A DNA stretch of 64,000 bases from Halomonas sp. M20 (GCF_020622265.1 NZ_JACNMQ010000001.1:620001-684000), one strand, 5' to 3'; shown: positions 56,436 to 64,000, numbered from the stretch's first letter. The notes: generated by a model from the letters alone, not told the origin. Made by a program: numbers and translations.

Positions 56436-56502
56436 GGAAGGGAATCTCATGGTTCCCTTCCTCGAAGCCTCAAAGCAGGGGTCATCGTGGTTGCCCCTCT
56501 GC
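56436..56502 (+). other. Two hairpins between potD and the synthetase gene
   Basis: The first is GGAAGGGAA (56436-56444) with TTCCCTTCC (56453-56461). The second is GCAGGGG (475-481) with CCCCTCTGC (494-502, one two-base bulge). Neither is followed by a T-run. They may set mRNA stability or attenuation between the transporter and the enzyme gene 63 bases later. Confidence 0.4.
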
Positions 56503-56564
56503 ATTTGTGATGCCGGTACGAGGTGGCCGGCAAGTCGCGCAACCCGCCAAAAAAGGAATGTTGT

Positions 56565-57932
56565 ATGAGCAGTGACAGTCAGCACCACGAGCTGAGCGAG
56601 TGGTTTCATGCCAAGGGCATCACCGAGGTAGAGTGTCTGGTGACGGATCTGACCGGTATTCTCAAGGGCAAGATCATGCCCGCCAAGAAGTATCTCAATG
56701 GTGGAAGACCACGCCTGCCGGACTCAATCTTCATCCAGACGGTCACCGGTGGCTATCCTGAAGACGAGGATATTCGCTTCTGGAATGCCGCCGAACTCGA
56801 TATGGAACTGGTGCCCGATCCAAAAGCTGCCTATCTAGTCCCTTGGGCAGAAGACCCTACCGCTCAGATCATCCATGACTGTTACTATTTGACTGGCGAG
56901 CCGGTGGAGCTATCCCCTAGAGGGGTGCTCAAGCGTGTACTCAAGCTGTTTGACGATCGGGGCTGGAAGCCGGTGGTTGCCCCTGAGGTAGAGTTCTATC
57001 TGGTCAAGACCAATACCGACTCCGACTATCCTCTTGAACCCCCTATCGGCCGCACCGGACGCCAGGAGAGCAGTCGCCAATCCTTCTCTATCGATGCGGT
57101 CAACGAGTTCGACCCGCTGTTCGAAGAGATGTACGACTACTCCGAAGCCATGGGCCTGGATATAGATACTCTGGTACACGAAGAGGGCGCAGGGCAGATG
57201 GAAGTCAATTTCCAGCACGGCGACCCTTTGATGCTGGCGGACCAAGTGGTGATGTTCAAGCGTACCTTGCGAGAGACGGCGCTGCGTCATGGCATGTACG
57301 GCACCTTCATGGCCAAGCCCATGGCCAACGAGCCGGGTAGCTCCATGCATGTGCACCAGAGCCTGGTGGACATCAAAAGCGGGCGAAATCTGTTTGCTGG
57401 TGAGGAGAATCAGCCCAGCAAGCTTTTTCATCACTACATTGGTGGTCTGCAGCAATATCTACCCGCTGCCATGCCGTTCTTCGCGCCCAACGTCAATTCC
57501 TATCGTCGCTTGATGCGCACCGAGACCAGCGGTTCCGCGCCGGTCAATACGGAATGGGGGTTCGACAATCGCACCGTGGGGTTGCGGGTGCCAATGGGCG
57601 CTCCCGAAGCAACCCGTGTCGAGAATCGCCTGGCGGGTGCCGATGCCAATCCCTATCTCGCGATCGCCGCCACGCTGGCCTGTGGCTATCTGGGCATGCT
57701 CAGTCAGATCGATCCTCGCCCTCCCATGATGGGATCGGCCTGGGCAGTCGGAGACAAGCTGCCGGACGACATCAGTCCGGCGCTAGACAGCCTTCAGGAG
57801 TGCACCGCCCTTGCAGACCTGCTGGGCGAGCGGTTCATCAATAGCTATCTGGCGGTCAAACGCGCCGAACACACTGCCTACTTCGGCGTCATCAGCTCCT
57901 GGGAGCGGGAGCACTTGCTGCTACGGGTGTGA
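56565..57932 (+). CDS. puuA: Glutamine-synthetase-like gamma-glutamylpolyamine synthetase (PuuA/SpuB/PauA type)
   Basis: A 455-residue member of the glutamine synthetase fold. It ligates glutamate to putrescine or longer polyamines with ATP, the first step of the gamma-glutamyl route. The grasp-type N-terminal domain starts ECLVTDLTGILKGK. Catalytic phrases are VVAPEVEFYLV, EEGAGQMEVNFQHGDPL, GTFMAKPMANEPGSSMHVHQS, APNVNSYRR, NRTVGLRVP and RVENRLAGADANPYLA. The phrasing is nearer the Pseudomonas SpuB/SpuI group than E. coli PuuA. The start at 56565 has AAGGA seven bases upstream. A terminator follows at 57991. Confidence 0.9.
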   Translation: MSSDSQHHELSEWFHAKGITEVECLVTDLTGILKGKIMPAKKYLNGGRPRLPDSIFIQTVTGGYPEDEDIRFWNAAELDMELVPDPKAAYLVPWAEDPTAQIIHDCYYLTGEPVELSPRGVLKRVLKLFDDRGWKPVVAPEVEFYLVKTNTDSDYPLEPPIGRTGRQESSRQSFSIDAVNEFDPLFEEMYDYSEAMGLDIDTLVHEEGAGQMEVNFQHGDPLMLADQVVMFKRTLRETALRHGMYGTFMAKPMANEPGSSMHVHQSLVDIKSGRNLFAGEENQPSKLFHHYIGGLQQYLPAAMPFFAPNVNSYRRLMRTETSGSAPVNTEWGFDNRTVGLRVPMGAPEATRVENRLAGADANPYLAIAATLACGYLGMLSQIDPRPPMMGSAWAVGDKLPDDISPALDSLQECTALADLLGERFINSYLAVKRAEHTAYFGVISSWEREHLLLRV

Positions 57933-57990
57933 ACCGCCTTTTTGTCGCTATGGGCGAGTAAGCCTACTGGCCATTCGTGCATGGCATCTG

Positions 57991-58020
57991 CGGCGTATCC
58001 GGTTGCCGGATACGCCGTTC
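57991..58020 (+). terminator. Intrinsic terminator after puuA
   Basis: A perfect 12-bp stem (CGGCGTATCCGG / CCGGATACGCCG) with a TTG loop, followed by TTCTTATT. It lies about 60 bases past the puuA stop. Confidence 0.85.
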
Positions 58021-58312
58021 TTATTGGCCTGTCATGGCAAGAGAAATACGGTGGGAAATTAAAGAGAAAATTGACGCTTGTTTGCCGGCATAAAAGGCCC
58101 ATCGCGCCAATAAATAGAGTGTGCATAGTTGGGAGGAAATAAGTAGTAAAAAGGCAATTTTTTTGAAGTTTAATTAGCTTTTTAACGTAAGCCATTGACG
58201 AATATTGACTGAGCATCGATAGGTTTTTTAGCGAAAGGTTCGAGATTTATTGATTGGTACTTCCATTAACTCAGTTTAATAAAAATACTGTTTGTTTCTA
58301 CTACCATGCATA

Positions 58313-58420
58313 TGGGGTCAGACATGCCAAGGAGGGTATTAAACTAGGGGGATACGCAAAGGAATGCGATCTGGCCAGGGAGTGGTCAGGGAAGAAAGGT
58401 ATCCGCTAGGTCTGACCCCT
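58313..58420. repeat. REPIN/MITE-like nested inverted-repeat element
   Basis: Outer arms are GGGGTCAGAC (58314-58323) and GTCTGACCCC (58410-58419). Inside them are CTAG...GGATAC (58344-58355) and GTATCC...CTAG (58399-58409), and at the centre a self-complementary CTGGCCAG (58371-58378). GGGGTCAGAC-type ends are common in REP sequences mobilised by REP-associated tyrosine transposases. Only one full copy is seen in the window and no transposase. Confidence 0.6.
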
Positions 58421-58738
58421 CTAAAGTTTTTCAGCATAAAAAATATCAATAGTCTCATACGTTTTGGAATATTTATTAACATATGTTGTGTTTTTCTACG
58501 ATATGAATTTTATTCGTGTTTATATGCTCTATCCTGACTAGTAAGATTAGATTGAGATAAACCGACAGTTATCCCCGCATCACTTGCGCTCGTCGTTTTC
58601 GATCCAGTCAAGCCACGCTCGAAGGCTTGCTCATATTGCCAGAAACGTCGACGTTGGATCGCCAATTCGCCAATTCAGCTAGCCATGGCTTGCCCATTGT
58701 CCTCAAAGGCGCTGTAAAGGCCTAAACAAGGCGAATTC

Positions 58739-59494
58739 ATGCCCCAAGAAGCTAGTGCCATCCTGTCGAACCTGGGTCGCTATTTTTCCCTGAGCGACGA
58801 CGACCGGTCGCTTTTGCTGGAGTTGGAAAAAGATCGGCATAGCATGGCAGGTAAGTCCGCTCTTTGGCAGGCGGGAGACAAGGTCGATAAGCTTTATGTG
58901 ATTCAAAGTGGCTGGGCTTATACGTATCGGGACAAATTCGATGGCCAACGTCATATCATCGACGTATTGCTACCCGGTGACATCATTGGCCTGCGTGATC
59001 TGACCTTCGCCACCCACAAGACCTCGGCACGGATGTTGACCCGGGGCATGGTGAGCATTTTCTCTCACAAGTGTATCGTCGATATCATCGATGGCTCGAC
59101 GGCGCTGACCCTGGCCTTGCTGGCTTCCATCGCACGACAGGAGGCGATGCTCAACGAGCGCATGTTGATGGCCATTCACCACAGCGCGCGTTCGCGCATC
59201 ATGCACTTCATTATCGAAACCCATATTCGGCTTAACAAGCTCAACCCCACGGATCTACATCAATTCTATCTGCCGCTCACCCAGGCCATGCTGGGGGAGG
59301 TGCTGGGCCTGACCATCGTGCACATCAACCGTACCCTTGCCAGCTTGGAACGAGACGGTATTCTGATCAAGCACCGTCATCACATCGAGATTCTTGACGA
59401 GCAGAGACTGATCGTAGAAGCGGAGTTCGACAGCGATTACTTGAGCGACGAGATGGACGGTTTGAAGGAGTATTTGAAACTGACTAAGGCCTGA
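58739..59494 (+). CDS. Crp/Fnr-family transcriptional regulator
   Basis: A 251-residue regulator. The cyclic-nucleotide-binding-type sensor domain covers about residues 25-140 (WQAGDKVDKLYVIQSGWAYTYR, LLPGDIIGLRDLTFA). A dimerisation helix follows (about 135-165), then a winged HTH (about 170-240, LTQAMLGEVLGLTIVHINRTL). It lacks the N-terminal Cys cluster of FNR, and the glycine/arginine set of the CRP cAMP pocket is not obvious, so the signal is unknown. It sits alone between the polyamine synthetase and a second polyamine-binding protein and may control them. It is preceded by an AT-rich region. Confidence 0.9.
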   Translation: MPQEASAILSNLGRYFSLSDDDRSLLLELEKDRHSMAGKSALWQAGDKVDKLYVIQSGWAYTYRDKFDGQRHIIDVLLPGDIIGLRDLTFATHKTSARMLTRGMVSIFSHKCIVDIIDGSTALTLALLASIARQEAMLNERMLMAIHHSARSRIMHFIIETHIRLNKLNPTDLHQFYLPLTQAMLGEVLGLTIVHINRTLASLERDGILIKHRHHIEILDEQRLIVEAEFDSDYLSDEMDGLKEYLKLTKA

Positions 59495-59573
59495 CGCGCC
59501 GGTTAACCCGGATCGCCATTCAGGCTATGATGTGCTCTCCACCATTTGGCCTGGCCCCATAAGGATTCTCCAC

Positions 59574-60638
59574 ATGCGCATCTCTTCCTCGCTATCGCCT
59601 TTGATGGGCGCCTGCCTGCTGGCCCTGAGTCTGCAAGCCGGTGCTGCAGAAAAACTGTATCTGTTCAACTGGACGGAATACATGGACCCTGAGGTTCTGG
59701 AGGATTTCGAGCAGGAGTATGACGCCGAGGTGGTTCAAAGCTATTTCACCTCGAACGCGGAGATGTTTTCCAAATTGGCCGCCGGAGGGGATGCGCAATA
59801 CGACGTGGTGATACCGACCGACTATTTTGTGCCGCGGCTGATCAACGCGGGCCTGGTTCAAGAGCTGAATCCCGACATCGTCGACAATCGCGACAACTTG
59901 ATGGACGCCTTCCGGCACCCGGATTACGACCCTGAGGAGCGCTACAGCGTACCTTACCTGTGGGGGGCGACCGGCATCGTCTACGACACCGCTACCTTCG
60001 ATGAGCCAGAACAGTCCTGGGGCATGCTATTCGATCCCGAAATCAATCCGGACCAACCCTTCGCCCTGCTGGGAGGCGACCCCCAGGTCAGCCTGGGCAT
60101 GGCTTGTGCTTACCAAGGCAACGGTTTCGATTGTGTGGGTCAGGAGCCTTGGGTCGAGGCGGCCAAATTGATGAGCGAGACGCTCGATCGCGACAACTTT
60201 ACCGGTTTTGTCGACGGCAGCGCCGCTATCGAACAGGTCGCCAGGGGAGTCAGCCAGGTGGCCGTCTCCTATAGCGGCGACGTGGATTACCGCCAGGCGG
60301 ATTCCCCCGAGACCTACGGCAACTTGGGATTTTTCATTCCCGAAGAGGGTTCTCAGCTGGCCGTGGACACTCTGGTCATCCCGGCCCGTGCCCCGCATCC
60401 GGAACTTGCCAATCAGTTCATCGAGTTTCTGCAGCGCCCGGAAAATGCCGCCCGATCGGCAAACTATGCTTTCTATCGTACGCCCAATGAGGCAGCGCTG
60501 GACAAGGTTGCCCCGGCGCTCAGAGAGTCGTCGCGCTTGACTTCCCAACAGCGCGAGACATTGGTGACCACGCCGGTGATCGAGGGTGATCAGCTTCAGC
60601 TGTTGCAGCAGTTGTGGAATGAAGTGCGCAGCCGCTAA
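59574..60638 (+). CDS. Second periplasmic polyamine-binding protein (PotD/PotF-like paralogue)
   Basis: A 354-residue soluble binding protein. The signal peptide is residues 1-24, cleaved near QAGAA. The mature start EKLYLFNWTEYMDPEVLEDF is followed by VVIPTDYFVPRLINAGLVQ, YLWGATGIVYD and DGSAAIEQVARGVSQVAVSY. It matches the product of 55299 along its whole length and also ends with LWNEVRSR, so the two arose by duplication. No permease or ATPase gene accompanies it; it probably feeds the potABC system with a different ligand or affinity. Copy B of the structured repeat begins 15 bases after its stop. Confidence 0.92.
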   Translation: MRISSSLSPLMGACLLALSLQAGAAEKLYLFNWTEYMDPEVLEDFEQEYDAEVVQSYFTSNAEMFSKLAAGGDAQYDVVIPTDYFVPRLINAGLVQELNPDIVDNRDNLMDAFRHPDYDPEERYSVPYLWGATGIVYDTATFDEPEQSWGMLFDPEINPDQPFALLGGDPQVSLGMACAYQGNGFDCVGQEPWVEAAKLMSETLDRDNFTGFVDGSAAIEQVARGVSQVAVSYSGDVDYRQADSPETYGNLGFFIPEEGSQLAVDTLVIPARAPHPELANQFIEFLQRPENAARSANYAFYRTPNEAALDKVAPALRESSRLTSQQRETLVTTPVIEGDQLQLLQQLWNEVRSR

Positions 60639-60653
60639 GAGGGCCTTTACAAA

Positions 60654-60793
60654 TTACTGCGCTCGACCATACTACGTTGAAACCAGCCTGGTGCGCCAGC
60701 CCGGTCAAAATGCTCATTTACAACACGTAAACTCCGCTTTTTCGGCTGGTTTCGCCTTGTCTGATCGTCGCTCGTGACTTTTGTAAACACCCT
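60654..60793. repeat. Structured intergenic repeat, copy B
   Basis: Diverged copy of the element at 16176-16314; roughly three quarters of positions match by eye. Stems: ACCAGCC (60682-60688) with GGCTGGT (60744-60750); CTGG-TGCG-CCAG (60688-60699, sharing base 60688 with the outer stem); TTTAC-N5-GTAAA (60717-60731). The third hairpin of copy A has decayed (TTGTCTG present, its partner lost). It follows a binding-protein gene on the plus strand, in the 294-base gap before the GST gene. Confidence 0.75.
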
Positions 60794-60840
60794 CTAGTCA
60801 ACGCGATTTGACGAGTGCGCCAACGGTTTCTACCTTCAAG

Positions 60841-60868
60841 AAAAACGATCACCTGCCTGATCGTTTTT
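60841..60868. terminator. Intrinsic terminator, AT-flanked on both sides
   Basis: A perfect 11-bp stem (AAAAACGATCA / TGATCGTTTTT) with a six-base loop, followed by CGTTTTGG. It ends transcription from the binding-protein gene and is symmetric enough to act on both strands. Confidence 0.85.
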
Positions 60869-60932
60869 CGTTTTGGTGCTACTAGAATGTAACCACCGCA
60901 AATTCATCGATTCGAACCGCCACAGTGGTTAC

Positions 60933-61721
60933 ATGACCATGACACTGACGTTATACGCACACCGTTTATCCCAGCCCTGCCGCGCCGCTGAAATACTGCT
61001 GCGGGAGCTTGAGGTGCCTTATGAATGGTACGAAGTCGATTTTGCCAACGGACAGGCGCGCGAACCCTGGTTTGCAGATCACATCAATCCATTCAAAAGC
61101 TTACCGGCGATTGCCATTACAGCGCCGGACCCGGAGCCTGACGCTGGTACTGGCGAATCCGAGAGTTTTCTGCTGGCGGAAAGTCACGCCATCCAACACC
61201 ATGCTTGCCGTACGGCAAAGAACCAGGACGCGGCACAGCGCTGGTATCCCGGCGATCGAGACCCTCGGCGCAGCGCACAAATCGACCAGTGGATGGCCTG
61301 GCATCACAACAGCATCCGGCGCTTCGACAGCTTTCATGCCATCATGAATCTGCATCTGACCCTGCCCATGCTCAAATACGAGATTCAGGACACACAGATC
61401 AGGCCGCTACAGGAAGGCTTGAAATCCGGGCTGTCGATGCTGGAATCTCACTTTGAAAGGCAGGGAATGGGCGATTCGTCCGCGCCAACGCTATGCGGCG
61501 ACGAACATCCCACCCTGGCGGATCTTTCCATGGTCTGCGAACTCTATCAGATTGTCGCGATCGGCTATCGGTTCAAGGGCTACCCGCGGGTTTCCCAATG
61601 GATCGAGACGATCGCCAGCCGTCCGCATTTCAAGGATGTCTCTGCTGAGATTCTCGATCAGGGCAGAACCATCCGAGAGCAGAGCGGAAACTATCTAGAT
61701 CTTGAAAACGCATTCACCTGA
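60933..61721 (+). CDS. Glutathione S-transferase family protein
   Basis: A 262-residue GST-fold protein. The thioredoxin-like N-terminal domain covers about residues 3-90 (LTLYAHRLSQPCRAAEILLREL, NPFKSLPAI with the cis-Pro, and an ES..ESHAIQ-type glutathione-contacting segment). The all-alpha C-terminal domain covers about 105-250 (PTLADLSMVCELYQIVAIGYRF). The SQPCRA segment resembles theta-class enzymes. A 12-residue acidic insert (PDPEPDAGTGES) interrupts the N-domain. Start choice between ATG 60933 and 60939 is open. The substrate is unknown; it may detoxify aldehydes from amine oxidation. Confidence 0.88.
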   Translation: MTMTLTLYAHRLSQPCRAAEILLRELEVPYEWYEVDFANGQAREPWFADHINPFKSLPAIAITAPDPEPDAGTGESESFLLAESHAIQHHACRTAKNQDAAQRWYPGDRDPRRSAQIDQWMAWHHNSIRRFDSFHAIMNLHLTLPMLKYEIQDTQIRPLQEGLKSGLSMLESHFERQGMGDSSAPTLCGDEHPTLADLSMVCELYQIVAIGYRFKGYPRVSQWIETIASRPHFKDVSAEILDQGRTIREQSGNYLDLENAFT

Positions 61722-61860
61722 CGAGAAAGAAGCTATTTCGACAGGTTTTTTGACTCCAGGTGTTTTAAATAAAGTACCACTTGCTTGAGAGGATTGGCCC
61801 AAGTGGCGTACTATCACGGGTATACGTTGAATAAAAGAAACGCTTATCTGGAGAGCGCCG

Positions 61861-63150
61861 ATGCCATCCCCTAGCACGTCTCATGTAGGTTCCTATTACG
61901 CCGCTTCGGCCAACTCCAGTCCTGAACGCCCTGCGTTGCAAAAAGAGATTCGCTGCGACGTCTGTGTCGTGGGGGCCGGTTTTACCGGCATTTCCGCTGC
62001 TCTGCATCTGGCAGAGAAAGGGCATCAGGTCGTGGTATTGGAGGCGGCTCGGGTTGGCTATGGCGCATCTGGGCGCAATGGCGGACAGATTGTCAACAGC
62101 TACAGCCGCGACATGGACGTCATCGAAGACAAGTACGGCACCGACACCGCGCGGGCTCTGGGGGAGATGGCCTTCGAGGGCAATCGCATCATTCGCGAAC
62201 GTATCAAGCGCTATGACATTCAGTGCGATCTGAAAGAAGGCAACCTGTTCGCAGCCTGTAACGCCAAGCAGATGAAGGGCCTTGTCGAGCACAAGGCGCT
62301 CTGGGAGCGCTTCGGCAACGATCAACTGGAATTGCTGGAAGGCCAGGCCTATCAGCGCGAGATCGGCAGTAAGCGCTATACCGGCGCCTTGCTCGATCAC
62401 TCCGGTGGTCATATGCATCCGCTCAACCTGGTGCTGGGTCAGGCAGCTGCCTTTGAATCCCTAGGGGGCGTGATTTACGAGCAGACGCCGGTAACGGACA
62501 TCATTCAGGGCGAGCCGGTAAGGCTTACAACGCCTCAGGGCAGCGTCATCGCCGAGCGGGTTGTGCTGGCGGGCAATGCCTACATGAAAGGGCTGATGCC
62601 GTCTCTGGAGGGCAAATCAATGCCAGCCAGTACTCAGGTCGTCACCACCGAGCCGCTCAGCGAAGAACAGGCGCGGGACATACTGCCCAATGATCGTGCG
62701 GTGGAGGACTGCAACTATCTACTCGATTACTACCGGCTGTCCGGCGATCGTCGGTTGATCTATGGCGGTGGCGTCAGCTACGGCGGCCAGGATCCCAGCA
62801 GCATCGAGAACGTCATTCGGCCCAAGCTGGAAATGACCTTTCCGCAGCTCAAGGGTGTGAAGGTCGACCATGCCTGGAGCGGCAATTTCCTGTTGACTCT
62901 CAACCGCCTGCCTCAGTTCGGCCGTATCAACAACAATGTCTATTATGCCCAGGGCTATTCCGGGCATGGCGTTACCTGTACCCATCTGGCCGGGCGCTTG
63001 ATTGCCGAAATCATACAAGGGCAAAGCGAGCGCTTCGATGTGTTTGCCGGGCTGCCGCATTTACCTTTCCCGGGCGGGCGGATACTGAGTGTGCCGCTGA
63101 CGGCCTTGGGGGGCTGGTACTATAGAGTTCGCGATGTTTTAGGCGCTTGA
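61861..63150 (+). CDS. puuB: Gamma-glutamylputrescine oxidase
   Basis: A 429-residue flavoenzyme that oxidises gamma-glutamylputrescine to the aminobutyraldehyde, releasing ammonia and H2O2. It matches E. coli PuuB closely from end to end: GSYYAASANSS, VVGAGFTGISAALHLAE (FAD), GASGRNGGQIVNSYSRDMDV, YTGALLDHSGGHMHPLNL, EDCNYLLDYYRLSGDRRLI and YYAQGYSGHGVTCTHLAGR. It is therefore the better PuuB candidate of the two oxidases in the window. The preceding 139 bases hold no obvious terminator. Peroxide production fits with a nearby GST. Confidence 0.93.
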   Translation: MPSPSTSHVGSYYAASANSSPERPALQKEIRCDVCVVGAGFTGISAALHLAEKGHQVVVLEAARVGYGASGRNGGQIVNSYSRDMDVIEDKYGTDTARALGEMAFEGNRIIRERIKRYDIQCDLKEGNLFAACNAKQMKGLVEHKALWERFGNDQLELLEGQAYQREIGSKRYTGALLDHSGGHMHPLNLVLGQAAAFESLGGVIYEQTPVTDIIQGEPVRLTTPQGSVIAERVVLAGNAYMKGLMPSLEGKSMPASTQVVTTEPLSEEQARDILPNDRAVEDCNYLLDYYRLSGDRRLIYGGGVSYGGQDPSSIENVIRPKLEMTFPQLKGVKVDHAWSGNFLLTLNRLPQFGRINNNVYYAQGYSGHGVTCTHLAGRLIAEIIQGQSERFDVFAGLPHLPFPGGRILSVPLTALGGWYYRVRDVLGA

Positions 63151-63251
63151 GCGCTTTTTGCCAGCAGAACAGATATGACAAAGAATAAGGAAACAGCGTT
63201 CTAAAACTTATTTAATCGCCTCTTCAGCGTAAACTCCGACTCGATGTTACT

Positions 63252-63290
63252 GCATTTTCAAGAAGAGTTACTCGCATTATCAAGAAGAAT
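63252..63290 (+). repeat. Two 17-base direct repeats in the leader of the glycine-zipper gene
   Basis: GCATTTTCAAGAAGAGT (63252-63268) and GCATTATCAAGAAGAAT (63274-63290) are 22 bases apart, two helical turns. They end two bases before the ribosome-binding site GAGGAGG. They are candidate regulator half-sites or an mRNA element. Confidence 0.5.
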
Positions 63291-63304
63291 CGAGGAGGCG
63301 ACCC

Positions 63305-63868
63305 ATGAGTAAATCCATCGCTATCGGCAGCACACTTGCGGTACTGGGGCTAGGCGGTCTGGCCTTTGGGGCCTATCAGGTCCAGACGGCTAATCCGACG
63401 CCGCAGTATGCCGAGATCGTCAACGTCGAGCGTATCACCGATACTGTCGAGACACCTCGCGAGGTATGTGACGACGTTTCAGTGACGCGCCAACGCCCAA
63501 GCAAGGACTCCAATCGAATCGCCGGTACCGCGGTAGGCGCTATTGTCGGCGGGGTGCTGGGCAATCAGGTTGGTGGCGGCAGCGGCAAAAAGATCGCCAC
63601 TGCAGCCGGCGCCGTGGCGGGTGGCTTCGCCGGGCGTGAGGTGCAGGGGCGCATGCAGCAGGGCGATACCTACACGACGACGGAACAGCGCTGTCGGACC
63701 GTCACGGATACGACGGAGCAGTTCAAGGGTTACGACATCGAGTACCGAGTCGATGGCGAGGTCTTCAATGCGCGCCTCGATGAAGCACCCAAGGGCGAGC
63801 GAGTGCCGCTGGTGGATGGCAAACCCCAGTGGCAGGCTGCCGGCGGGGATTCCACAGCCAGTTCGTAA
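63305..63868 (+). CDS. Glycine-zipper 2TM-domain protein
   Basis: A 187-residue protein. The N-terminal hydrophobic segment (about residues 5-27) acts as signal or anchor and has no lipobox. A central glycine-zipper stretch (about 72-105, AGTAVGAIVGGVLGNQVGGG and GAVAGGFAGREVQGR) is typical of the 17-kDa-antigen family of envelope proteins. It also has two Cys, about residues 58 and 129 (REVCDD, EQRCRT), that could form a disulfide. The C-terminal part (EYRVDGEVFNARLDEAPKGERVPL) is conserved in similar proteins. The function is unknown, possibly envelope integrity. Strong GAGGAGG site and a terminator after it. Confidence 0.88.
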   Translation: MSKSIAIGSTLAVLGLGGLAFGAYQVQTANPTPQYAEIVNVERITDTVETPREVCDDVSVTRQRPSKDSNRIAGTAVGAIVGGVLGNQVGGGSGKKIATAAGAVAGGFAGREVQGRMQQGDTYTTTEQRCRTVTDTTEQFKGYDIEYRVDGEVFNARLDEAPKGERVPLVDGKPQWQAAGGDSTASS

Positions 63869-63903
63869 ATCGGCAAGTTCATGAGTCAACGTAAGTGATG
63901 ATA

Positions 63904-63936
63904 CGCAAAGGCCCCGTTTTTAACGGGGCCTTTGCG
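63904..63936. terminator. Bidirectional intrinsic terminator
   Basis: A perfect 15-bp stem (left 63904-63918, loop TTT, right 63922-63936) with AAAGG/CCTTT arms. It lies between the glycine-zipper gene and a convergent gene entering from the right edge. Confidence 0.9.
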
Positions 63937-63958
63937 TTGTGTTCTGCTGCTGAATTGC

Positions 63959-64000
63959 TTAGGTCATCGCGAAGCCGAGTATCAAAAAGATGATGCTGGC
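63959..64000 (-). CDS. C-terminal end of an unidentified membrane protein (truncated by the window)
   Basis: Only 13 codons and a TAA stop are visible, reading ASIIFLILGFAMT on the minus strand. The hydrophobic run and the convergent terminator 23 bases away suggest a real gene end, but the family cannot be named from this fragment. Confidence 0.4.
   Translation of the reverse strand, partial: ASIIFLILGFAMT

Larger units (their letters stand above)
57933..58738. other. 806-base gene-free region
   Basis: The only long gap in the window. It holds the puuA terminator (57991-58020) and, at 58313-58420, a nested inverted-repeat element. No supported gene is seen in either direction. Much of 58060-58560 is visibly AT-rich compared with the flanking coding DNA, with long A/T runs. 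It ends in the control region of the Crp/Fnr gene at 58739. Confidence 0.8.

Noticed and set aside
60717-60731. TTTACAACACGTAAA in repeat copy B as a Ter-like site for the Tus homologue
   Set aside because: The matching part is the loop and stem of a hairpin; copy A has a different loop (ACCGA), so there is no conserved Ter-like core.
1-64000. CRISPR arrays, insertion sequences, prophage genes or a restriction/defence island
   Set aside because: No regularly spaced repeats with unique spacers, no transposase or integrase, and no defence-type domains were seen in any gene.

Overview
The window is gene-dense chromosomal DNA of a gammaproteobacterium. Gene content and order fit a Halomonas-like member of the Halomonadaceae. 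Two blocks keep the order known from Pseudomonas: nqr / long gap / mfd / lolCD / comEC / exbBD / lpxK / kdsB / murB, and hemA / lolB / ispE / tRNA-Gln / prs / rplY / pth / ychF / tRNA-Met. A complete Na+-NQR operon and a large polyamine-use region are also present. The family-level assignment is an inference from synteny and protein similarity recalled by eye; no database search was run. No phage, insertion sequence or CRISPR array is visible. Most of the window is core genome.

Layout. 1-1057: end of a GT2 glycosyltransferase and a GtrA-like flippase. 1247-3368: a Braun/OprI-type lipoprotein between two L,D-transpeptidases. 3499-8618: mfd divergent from a long GAPDH (gap). 8914-16160: nqrABCDEF-apbE-nqrM, encoding the Na+-pumping NADH:quinone reductase, its FMN transferase and its maturation factor. 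16343-20370 (minus strand): a Tus-family replication-terminator protein, trhO, and aguA-aguB (agmatine to putrescine). 20540-31989: lolC/E-lolD, a convergent DUF2062 gene, then a tightly coupled envelope run comEC-exbB-exbD-msbA-lpxK-Trm112-kdsB-ywlE-murB. 32063-39406 (minus strand): tRNA-Met, ychF, pth, rplY, prs, tRNA-Gln, ispE, lolB and a TPR lipoprotein. 39632-44288: hemA-prfA-prmC, an Lrp-type regulator and a MoeB/ThiF-type E1 enzyme. 44302-46144: a LysR regulator and purU.

46290-63150 is mostly polyamine and omega-amino-acid metabolism. It holds a beta-alanine:pyruvate-type transaminase and malonate/methylmalonate-semialdehyde dehydrogenase, a succinate-semialdehyde-type dehydrogenase, two PuuB-like oxidases, a complete PotABCD-type uptake system, a gamma-glutamylpolyamine synthetase, a Crp/Fnr regulator, a second PotD-like binding protein and a GST. 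Together with aguAB it suggests that agmatine, putrescine and longer polyamines are taken up or made, gamma-glutamylated, oxidised and sent to succinate and acetyl-CoA. No gamma-Glu-GABA hydrolase (PuuD) is seen here. The window closes with a glycine-zipper protein and a bidirectional terminator facing a gene that runs off the edge.

The most unusual signals are non-coding. There are two diverged copies (16176-16314, 60654-60793) of a structured intergenic repeat whose stems differ by compensating base changes. A 12-bp tandem array (33361-33456) looks like serial duplication of the last four codons of pth, stop codon included. A nested inverted-repeat REPIN/MITE-like element (58313-58420) sits in the only long gene-free gap. 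The strongest protein oddity is the chromosomal Tus homologue, with a palindrome inside its likely promoter.
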